64,000 nucleotides of DNA, from contig NZ_FRAS01000009.1 of the NCBI RefSeq assembly GCF_900142395.1, positions 1-64,000 of the forward strand, in the 5' to 3' direction. Each line of letters begins with the position of its first letter. The stretch's first letter is position 1. The notes beneath the pieces were generated by a model. The model saw only the letters and a program-made list of their open reading frames with translations, did not search any database and was not told where the DNA came from. Shown one piece after another: positions 30,467-35,947 of this stretch. The translations under genes were made by a program, and so were the position numbers. The DNA comes from Hymenobacter psychrotolerans DSM 18569. GTDB taxonomy: Bacteria > Bacteroidota > Bacteroidia > Cytophagales > Hymenobacteraceae.

Positions 30467-30550
30467 CCGGAGCAACAGGCGGCCCGCGCAGGCTGGCCCC
30501 AAGGGCCAACGACGGGACAGGCCGAAGGAACGCGGGCCTACGGCATCCGG
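30467..30550 (-). ncRNA. Y-RNA-like unit 5 (no tRNA-like head)
   Basis: An 84-base unit, last in the array and nearest rtcB. Outer helix CCGGA/TCCGG (30550-30546 with 30471-30467), conserved internal loop TGCCGTA facing CCTGTTGC, and a perfect 8-bp inner helix GGCCCGCG/CGCGGGCC (30538-30531 with 30488-30481). The head contains a GGCCC/GGGCC hairpin but no T-arm or D-arm. The shared internal loop and helix order link it to the four upstream units. Confidence 0.6.
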
Positions 30551-30604
30551 CGAAGAGACTGAACGCAGCGCGTGCTTACGCCACTTTCTGCGCTCCAAAA
30601 AGAA

Positions 30605-30736
30605 CCTGGCCGGGCAACAAGCCGCGAAGCCTACAGGTGCTCTACCCACTGAGCTACTGCCCTGCGGCAGGTAGGACTCGAACCCACGACCCCATCGACC
30701 TGAACGAAGTATGGCTTCGCTACGGCACCGGCCAGG
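30605..30736 (-). ncRNA. Y-RNA-like unit 4 with permuted tRNA-like head
   Basis: 132 bases. A perfect 9-bp outer helix (CCTGGCCGG at 30736-30728 with CCGGCCAGG at 30613-30605). Conserved loop GGTGCCGTA (30729-30721) facing TTGTTGCC (30620-30613). Inner helix GCGAAGCC/GGCTTCGC (8 bp). Then a T-arm GTGGGTTCGAGTCCTAC (30687-30671), an acceptor-like hairpin CTGCC-GCAG-GGCAG, and D-arm TAGCTCAGTGGGTAGAGC (30656-30639). The order T-arm, acceptor, D-arm is circularly permuted relative to a tRNA, and no anticodon arm exists. Confidence 0.82.
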
Positions 30737-30745
30737 TGCCTAGTG

Positions 30746-30892
30746 TGTACGGGGCAACAAGCGCCCGGCCTCCATATCCTGCTCTACCTGGCTGAGCTAC
30801 AGCCGCCGCCCGCAGGCAGCCACCGGCAGGATTCGAACCTGCGACCCGGGCATTAAAAGTGCGACGTATGGCCTGGCTACGGCACCCGTACA
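30746..30892 (-). ncRNA. Y-RNA-like unit 3 with permuted tRNA-like head
   Basis: 147 bases. Outer helix TGTACGGG/CCCGTACA (30892-30885 with 30753-30746). Conserved loop GGTGCCGTA (30886-30878) facing TTGTTGCC. Inner helix GCCAGGCC/GGCCGGGC with one A-G mismatch. T-arm GCAGGTTCGAATCCTGC (30842-30826), an 11-bp acceptor-like stem with one G-G mismatch closed by TGCG (30814-30811), and D-arm TAGCTCAGCCAGGTAGAGC (30799-30781). Confidence 0.82.
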
Positions 30893-30911
30893 AGGGCACT
30901 ACGCAAGAAAA

Positions 30912-31047
30912 CTGCCGGGGCAACTGGTGGAAAGCGGCGGCCGAAGCCTTTCTGCTCTACCAACTGAGCTACAACCAGGCCCGCAGGCCCGACTGAATCG
31001 ATTCGAACGATTGACCCGAAGGAATGCTTTCCGACGGCACCCGGCAG
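30912..31047 (-). ncRNA. Y-RNA-like unit 2 with permuted tRNA-like head
   Basis: 136 bases. A perfect outer helix CTGCCGGG/CCCGGCAG (31047-31040 with 30919-30912). Loop GGTGCCGTC facing AGTTGCC. Inner helix GGAAAGC/GCTTTCC (7 bp, perfect). T-arm AATCGTTCGAATCGATT (31012-30996). A 10-bp acceptor-like stem with no mismatch (several G-U pairs) closed by TGCG (30985-30982). D-arm TAGCTCAGTTGGTAGAGC (30971-30954). This is the clearest copy of the permuted head. Confidence 0.85.
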
Positions 31048-31071
31048 GGTGAAATTATCCGGCTGAAACCA

Positions 31072-31211
31072 CCGGTTCGGGGCAACAAGCGGCCGACGTA
31101 TGTTTTCCTGCCCATACCGCAGCACAGGCGCGGGACTCGAACCCGTAGCGCGGCCACAGCCACGCCTGAAAACCAACCACGAAGTAACGCCCGCCTACGA
31201 CACCCGAACGG
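31072..31211 (-). ncRNA. Y-RNA-like unit 1 with partial tRNA-like head
   Basis: 140 bases, first in the array. Outer helix CCGTTCGGG with CCCGAACCGG (one bulged C; 31211-31203 and 31082-31072). Loop GGTGTCGTA facing TTGTTGCC. Inner helix GGCGGGCG/CGTCGGCC with one G-G mismatch. T-arm CGGGTTCGAGTCCCG (31145-31131) and an 8-bp acceptor-like stem closed by TGCG (31121-31118). The D-arm consensus is missing, and the strand before the T-arm is longer than in the other units. Confidence 0.75.
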
Positions 31212-31227
31212 TGGCTCAGCCGGTTTG

Positions 31228-31416
31228 GAACGGTGGGCCGGAGCTATACTGCCCCGGCGCCGCGCCGTTCCGGCCGGCGGCTGCCGTTAAGTGGTCAGCC
31301 GCCTTCCCAAATCTGTTTACGCTGTTGAAACCATGCTTATTGTGTCTGGCAACTGGATTATCCGGCCGTAGCCCGGAAGTGGCGGCAGCTTTTCTGGCGT
31401 TCAAGCCACTTCCGGG
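31228..31416 (-). other. structured spacer between ro60 and the RNA array
   Basis: Three hairpins and no ORF. At 31405-31416 with 31372-31383 there is a 12-bp perfect stem (CCCGGAAGTGGC) just after the ro60 stop. At 31296-31303 with 31276-31283 there is an 8-bp stem GGCGGCTG. At 31265-31271 with 31228-31234 there is GGAACGG/CCGTTCC enclosing a second 7-bp stem. There are no T-runs, so they may be processing or stabilising structures rather than terminators. Confidence 0.5.
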
Positions 31417-31425
31417 GCGGCGTAC

Positions 31426-32955
31426 TTACAAGTCAATGGTGTCTATTTCGGTGAGGGCGGAGCCGCCGTTTTCCAGGGCCGCCAGCACGTCAAACACCTT
31501 ATCGGACCAGCCGGCAATCAGGGCTACGCCGTGTTCGGCGCGCACTTCCACGGGCGTGGTGCCGTGGCCGGCCAAATCGAAGAGGTAGAGGCGGGCCTGG
31601 GGCGCTACCGTTCGGCGGTACTCGGCCCACTCCTTCGCCACTGAGGTGCCGTTGAAGTTCGAGTTCCACAGCTGGCAGTCCGTGAACAGCAGCACCTTGT
31701 CTACTACTTCGCCGCGGCGGCGCAAGTCCTCCAGCACGAGGTAGCCGTTGGTGCTGTAGCCTACCTCGCCTTCGCGGCGGTAGAACTCGTCCACGTTGCG
31801 CAGCACCGGGCCGCGGGGCAGGCTCAGGCGCTTCCATGTGTTGCCGAACATGCCGGCCGTCACGTGCTGGCAGCGGCTTTGCAGCAACATACCCAGCACC
31901 AGGCCCACATCGTAGAGCAGCACTTTGCTGCGCGATGACACCGGCTGCTGCATCGAGCCCGACACGTCGCAGGCAATAACCACGCGGGTTTCGGGGCCGA
32001 AGCCGCGCAGGTTGGCCGCGCTGTGCGCTATGGCATCTTCCAGAGCCGCCAGCACCGCCGACACGTGCCCGCCTTCCAGCGCCCTCACCTCGCGGTAGGC
32101 CGCCAGGAAGCGGAACGGCAGCTGCTTGCTGCGCGCCACCGCAAACCGGTCGGCCAGGGCGGCGCACACTTCCACCATCGTCTCTGCCGACACGTCGGCC
32201 TCTAAGATATTGCGCAGGTTGCGCAGCAAGGCCATGTAGCCCAGCTTGCCGCTGCTAATCAGCTCGGTCCATTTCTGGCGGAAGGCAGCGGCCCGCGCGG
32301 CTGGGGTGGCGTAGGGCACCTGCCCCAGCGCCGACAGCTCAGTTTCCCAGGTGTAGGGCGTGGGCAAAGTGCCGGCCACCAGTTGGTTGAACAGGGCCTG
32401 CTGCTCCGGACTTTTGGCCGCGGGGTGCACCAGAAACAGCGCGTCGCGCAGGCGCACGGCCCCGGCCCGGTCGTATTTGGCCAGCTGGTAGCCATCGAAC
32501 CGGTTGAAGCTGAGAGCCAGGCCTTTTTGCAGCTGCTTGGAGAGGCGGTTGAGCGTTTTGATTCCCGCCCGCTGGTTGGCCTGCGCGTAAAAGGCCAGCA
32601 GCTCCGTTATTTCGTCGGGGCGCTGCACAATACGAGCTACCAGGCGGCTCACCATGTTGTCGCCGCGGTGCAGGCGGGCCAGCTCCACGGCCAGCACCAG
32701 CGGCACGGAGCGCAAATACATCCGCTCCCGGGCATACACGGCCAGCCGGGCCACAAACTGCGGGTCGCACTGCGCCACCAGCTCGCGCAGGCGCACCAGC
32801 CGCGTTTCCGCCGACTCGTAGTATTGCTCACACAGGGCCGCAGTGGCCACTGCTGCGTATAGTTCCAGGGCAGGCGTGAGGGCGAAGGCAGCCGCTCCTT
32901 CGTGGTTGGTAGTAGTAGCGGGCTGGGCTTTGCGGAAGGGTAGATTGAAACGCAT
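31426..32955 (-). CDS. Ro60-like TROVE/vWA protein
   Basis: 509 residues. The N-terminal TROVE (HEAT-repeat ring) domain shows FVARLAVYARERMYLRSVPLVLAVELARLH and later AGIKTLNRLSKQLQKGLALSFNRFDGYQLAKYD. The C-terminal von Willebrand A domain has a MIDAS-type DVSGSM at about residue 325. Known role of the family: binds Y RNAs and misfolded RNA, and delivers substrates to exonucleases such as PNPase. The adjacent RNA array and rtcB form an RNA-repair locus like rsr-yrl-rtcB of enterobacteria. Confidence 0.93.
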   Translation of the reverse strand: MRFNLPFRKAQPATTTNHEGAAAFALTPALELYAAVATAALCEQYYESAETRLVRLRELVAQCDPQFVARLAVYARERMYLRSVPLVLAVELARLHRGDNMVSRLVARIVQRPDEITELLAFYAQANQRAGIKTLNRLSKQLQKGLALSFNRFDGYQLAKYDRAGAVRLRDALFLVHPAAKSPEQQALFNQLVAGTLPTPYTWETELSALGQVPYATPAARAAAFRQKWTELISSGKLGYMALLRNLRNILEADVSAETMVEVCAALADRFAVARSKQLPFRFLAAYREVRALEGGHVSAVLAALEDAIAHSAANLRGFGPETRVVIACDVSGSMQQPVSSRSKVLLYDVGLVLGMLLQSRCQHVTAGMFGNTWKRLSLPRGPVLRNVDEFYRREGEVGYSTNGYLVLEDLRRRGEVVDKVLLFTDCQLWNSNFNGTSVAKEWAEYRRTVAPQARLYLFDLAGHGTTPVEVRAEHGVALIAGWSDKVFDVLAALENGGSALTEIDTIDL

Positions 32956-32987
32956 AGGCGGGAAATTTAATGGTTGAAATGACGCTG

Positions 32988-33058
32988 CTTTACTTTACAC
33001 TTCAGCTTATCTTATAATTAACAGCAGCTTTTAAATTAATTAAAACAGCAAAGTAAAG
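32988..33058. promoter_or_regulatory. AT-rich upstream region of ro60 with 9-bp inverted repeat
   Basis: CTTTACTTT (32988-32996) and AAAGTAAAG (33050-33058) form a perfect inverted repeat with a 53-base AT-rich spacer, 33 bases upstream of the ro60 start. It could be a regulator-binding pair or the promoter region. No rtcR-type regulator gene is seen nearby. Confidence 0.35.
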
Positions 33059-33110
33059 GCATCAGCATTCCGCATAGACTAAATAGAAAATTCAGTCAAG
33101 CAACGGGCGT

Positions 33111-33150
33111 AAAAAAGGCCCGACTTCTGGAAGGAAGCCAGGCCTTTTCA
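33111..33150 (-). terminator. minus-strand rho-independent terminator
   Basis: On the minus strand, AAAAGGCCTGGCTTC pairs with GAAGTCGGGCCTTTT (about 15 bp with G-U pairs), followed by TTTTTT. It lies 20 bases after the stop of the 36-residue ORF at 33170-33280 and ends that unit before ro60. Confidence 0.85.
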
Positions 33151-33169
33151 CGAATACAACACGAGGAAT

Positions 33170-33280
33170 TTACCTGCGTGAATCTTCCGACAAAAAGTCC
33201 CGGCCATACCAATCCCACTCGCGGCGGATGCGCCGTTTATTCTGGAGGGGAAGCATAAAGCAATCTGCGGGCAGATGCAT
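33170..33280 (-). CDS. putative 36-aa small protein
   Basis: ATG at 33280, TAA at 33170; the peptide includes LQNKRRIRREWDWYGRDF and ends SEDSRR. A second in-frame ATG at 33256 is possible. It is charged and soluble, with no membrane segment. Support comes from the strong terminator 20 bases downstream and the lack of any other gene on this strand that it could serve. Confidence 0.45.
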   Translation of the reverse strand: MHLPADCFMLPLQNKRRIRREWDWYGRDFLSEDSRR

Positions 33281-33312
33281 GGCCGAAGGATGTAAAAGGC
33301 TGTTAAACAAAC

Positions 33313-33337
33313 AACCCGAACCTTCTGGGTTCGGGTT
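33313..33337 (-). terminator. minus-strand terminator hairpin
   Basis: An AACCCGAACC/GGTTCGGGTT perfect stem followed on the minus strand by GTTTGTTT. It ends a short transcript lying between 33340 and about 33480. Confidence 0.7.
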
Positions 33338-33368
33338 GCGGAAGTATCAGAGGGAATCTGCTGCTACT

Positions 33369-33446
33369 TTAGCTGTACCGAACCGGACCCGAAGCCCCCA
33401 GCTTCGAATCGACTTGCATAAAGGTAATAGTGGTGTAGCGCAGCAT
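33369..33446 (-). CDS. putative 25-aa micro-ORF
   Basis: ATG at 33446, TAA at 33369; peptide MLRYTTITFMQVDSKLGASG then PVRYS. It is followed after about 30 bases by the terminator at 33313-33337 and preceded by a very AT-rich stretch (33480-33580) that could hold a promoter. It could equally be part of a noncoding RNA. Confidence 0.3.
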   Translation of the reverse strand: MLRYTTITFMQVDSKLGASGPVRYS

Positions 33447-33707
33447 GGGTTATTGTGTTTGGTGTGACAAATATGACAGAAGTTTTTTACGCCACCAAAT
33501 TATTTTAAAAAATCAATGAAATATTTTTTTTCAACACTACTATCAATTCAATAGAAAGCTGATCCGATAAAAATAAAATAAACCTACCCCCTGAAATTCA
33601 CATCCGCCCTAATAGCGTACCAACGAAACCACTTACTGCGCGCTTGGCTCGCCAGGAATTTCCGGTAGCACCATCCGGCGGCTCTTCCACGCGTATGTGC
33701 ACAACCT

Positions 33708-34610
33708 ATGCCCTGCCTTGCCACTTCCGAACGCTACAGCATTAGCCTGCCCAGCGGCCACCGCTTCCCGATTGCCAAGTATGAGCTGATCCGGGAGCAG
33801 CTGCTGTGGCAGGGCATTGCCCCGGCCCACGACTTCTACGACCCGGGCCTGGCCGCCGAGGAAGACATCCTGCGCGTACACTCCCCCGACTACTGGCACC
33901 GGGTACGTGACCTGCAGCTCTCAGCCGCCGAAGTGCGCCGCCTGGGCCTGCCGCAAAGCCCGGAGCTGGTGCGCCGCTCCCTGAGCAGCGTGGCCGGCAC
34001 GGTGCAGTCGGCGCTCCGGGCGCTGCGGGATGGTATTGGTCTGAGCCTGGCCGGCGGCACGCACCATGCGTTCCGGGACCGGGGCGAAGGGTTTTGCGTG
34101 CTCAATGATATAGCCGTGGCTGCCGCCTACCTGCTCCACCACGGCCAAGCCCGGCAGGTGCTGGTGGTAGACCTGGATGTGCACCAGGGCGACGGCACGG
34201 CCCGCATTTTCCGGGACGAGCCGCGCGTTTTTACCTTCTCCATGCACGCCGGCGCCAACTACCCGCTGCGCAAAGAGCAGTCGGACCTGGATATTGCGCT
34301 GGACCTGGGCACCGACGACACCACTTATCTGCGGATTCTGATGGAAGCTCTGCCCCGGCTTTTGTCCGAAGTGCAACCTGATTTTATCTTCTACCAGGCC
34401 GGCGTAGATGTGCTGGTCACCGACAAATTGGGCAAGCTGGCCCTCACTCAAGCCGGCTGCCGCCAGCGCGACGAGTACGTACTGAGCCTGTGCCGCGCAG
34501 CTGGCCTGCCGGTGGCCGTGAGCATGGGCGGCGGCTACTCCGAGCAGCTCCGCGACATTGTAGACGCCCACTGCAACACGTTTCGGGTGGCGTATGAGCT
34601 GTTTGGGTGA
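33708..34610 (+). CDS. histone deacetylase-family hydrolase
   Basis: 300 residues. Zn-dependent deacetylase fold: LAGGTHHAFRDRGEGFCVLNDIAVAA (catalytic His pair region and GFC-N-D), VVDLDVHQGDGTARIF (metal Asp/His), FYQAGVDVL (metal Asp region), and SMGGGYS. Bacterial members include acetoin-utilisation AcuC and acetylpolyamine or lysine deacetylases; the substrate cannot be fixed. It opens at 33708 after a 750-base region with no other plus-strand gene. Confidence 0.9.
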   Translation: MPCLATSERYSISLPSGHRFPIAKYELIREQLLWQGIAPAHDFYDPGLAAEEDILRVHSPDYWHRVRDLQLSAAEVRRLGLPQSPELVRRSLSSVAGTVQSALRALRDGIGLSLAGGTHHAFRDRGEGFCVLNDIAVAAAYLLHHGQARQVLVVDLDVHQGDGTARIFRDEPRVFTFSMHAGANYPLRKEQSDLDIALDLGTDDTTYLRILMEALPRLLSEVQPDFIFYQAGVDVLVTDKLGKLALTQAGCRQRDEYVLSLCRAAGLPVAVSMGGGYSEQLRDIVDAHCNTFRVAYELFG

Positions 34611-34613
34611 TTT

Positions 34614-34833
34614 AGGTGAACCGTGATGGGGTGAGAGGTGAGAGGTAAAAAGTGCGTCATTCCGAGCATGTGGCGCATTAAGCCAGGGGGCGAAGCCGTA
34701 GCCAGGGAATCTCGTGTGCTGAGGTTTTGGTGGTGATTGCCACACCAGAATATCCCCTGGCTACGGCTACGCTCGGAATAACAACAGGCAGCCCATTCAC
34801 CTCATCTCCCCATCACCTCATCACGGTTCACCT
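34614..34833. repeat. 220-bp composite palindromic repeat
   Basis: Outer perfect 15-bp arms AGGTGAACCGTGATG (34614-34628) and complement (34819-34833). Inner arms ATTCCGAGC (34659-34667) with GCTCGGAAT (34771-34779), and AGCCGTAGCCAGGG (34694-34707) with its complement (34755-34768). It has no coding capacity. It fills the gap between the deacetylase gene and the J-domain gene. Confidence 0.7.
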
Positions 34834-34845
34834 TAAATCCCCAAT

Positions 34846-34853
34846 TACCTTTG
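34846..34853 (+). promoter_or_regulatory. -7 box candidate (TACCTTTG), near-leaderless start
   Basis: TACCTTTG fits TAnnTTTG and ends 5 bases before the ATG at 34859, so transcription would begin at or next to the start codon. No good -33 element is visible. Confidence 0.45.
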
Positions 34854-34858
34854 CGCCC

Positions 34859-35863
34859 ATGAACCTGCACAACCCCGCTACCGACCTGCCCACCGCCAAC
34901 TCCCTGCCCATTCCGGCCCCGGCCGAAGCGCCGGGTACGCCCGCGCAGCAGGCGTTTCGGGCGGCCGTGGAGCAGGTGGAAGGCCTGCGGCAGCGCCTGC
35001 GCGAAACCCAGGCCGAGCAGGCTGATGCCCGGCGGCGCTACTGGCAGCAGGTGGGCCCGGCCGCCGAAACCGTGGTGCAGGCCCGCCGCGCCCTGTTCGC
35101 GCCGCTGGAAGAGGCCCTGCTCCTGCGCTACTTCAGCCGCCTCGAAGAACAGCAGATTACGGCACTGCTCGTGGGGAATGCGCGGGCGCTGCAGGACCGA
35201 TTCGGGGAAGATGCGGCCGACATGCTGCGCAAATACGCGCCGCGCCGCCGCGTCGATGAGGACGACGAACCCACCACCCCGGATTCGCCGCCCGTGGCGG
35301 ACAGCCTGCCGCCGCACGAGCGGGCCGCCGCCCACGCCCAAAGCCGCCGCAAGTCCAAAGCCGAAAAGGCCCAGGCCGCCGCCGAGCAGCACGCCCGCGA
35401 ACAGCAGCAGGCCCTGCTCTCGAACACCAAAACGCTCTACCGCCAGCTGGCCCGCACCCACCACCCCGACCTGGAGCGCGACCCGGCCGCTCAGCAGCAC
35501 AAAACGGCCCTGATGCAGCGCATCACCGAAGCCTACGAAGCCAACGACCTCTACACCCTGCTCCAGCTCCTCTCCGAAGCCGCCCCCTCCGACCAGGCCG
35601 ACGACACCGTGCTGACCCGCTACACCCAGGCCCTGCACCAGCAGCAAACGGAGCTCAAGCAGCAGCTCAACGAGCTGAAATTCGGGGCCAACGGCTTCTT
35701 CGGCAGCACCGGCAAAAAGCGCGAGCAGGAAATCCGCCAGCTCAAGCGTCAGCTCCGCGCCGAGGCCGACTACCTCCACCACATCCACCGCCTTGTGCAG
35801 GAGCCCGAAGGCCTGCGCGAGGTGCTGCGCCAGCTTTCCGCCGCCGGCCACGAAACGGTGTAG
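34859..35863 (+). CDS. J-domain (DnaJ-like) protein
   Basis: About 334 residues from the ATG at 34859 (MNLHNPATDLPTAN). Long N-terminal helical region, a Lys/Gln/Ala-rich coiled coil (RRKSKAEKAQAAAEQHAREQ), then a J-domain with the HPD tripeptide in LYRQLARTHHPDLERDP and ITEAYEANDLYTLLQL. A further helical tail follows. J-domains stimulate Hsp70 ATPase; the J-domain is internal rather than N-terminal. The partner Hsp70 is not in the window. Confidence 0.8.
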   Translation: MNLHNPATDLPTANSLPIPAPAEAPGTPAQQAFRAAVEQVEGLRQRLRETQAEQADARRRYWQQVGPAAETVVQARRALFAPLEEALLLRYFSRLEEQQITALLVGNARALQDRFGEDAADMLRKYAPRRRVDEDDEPTTPDSPPVADSLPPHERAAAHAQSRRKSKAEKAQAAAEQHAREQQQALLSNTKTLYRQLARTHHPDLERDPAAQQHKTALMQRITEAYEANDLYTLLQLLSEAAPSDQADDTVLTRYTQALHQQQTELKQQLNELKFGANGFFGSTGKKREQEIRQLKRQLRAEADYLHHIHRLVQEPEGLREVLRQLSAAGHETV

Positions 35864-35947
35864 CGCCGCCGCTGAAACCTGCGTTATCTGCCGTAATTTT
35901 GGCGGCGGCTTTTCCGCTTCGTCCTTATCCTCCTCACTATCACGCTG

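Noticed and set aside
30605..31145. A cluster of ordinary tRNA genes (T-arm and D-arm consensus blocks)
   Set aside because: The T-arm precedes the D-arm in each unit and they are joined by a capped hairpin; no anticodon arm or free acceptor 3' end exists, so these are tRNA-like modules, not tRNAs.
33228..33467. 79-codon plus-strand frame upstream of the deacetylase gene
   Set aside because: It spans a terminator hairpin and is antisense to two better-supported minus-strand micro-ORFs; composition is not protein-like.
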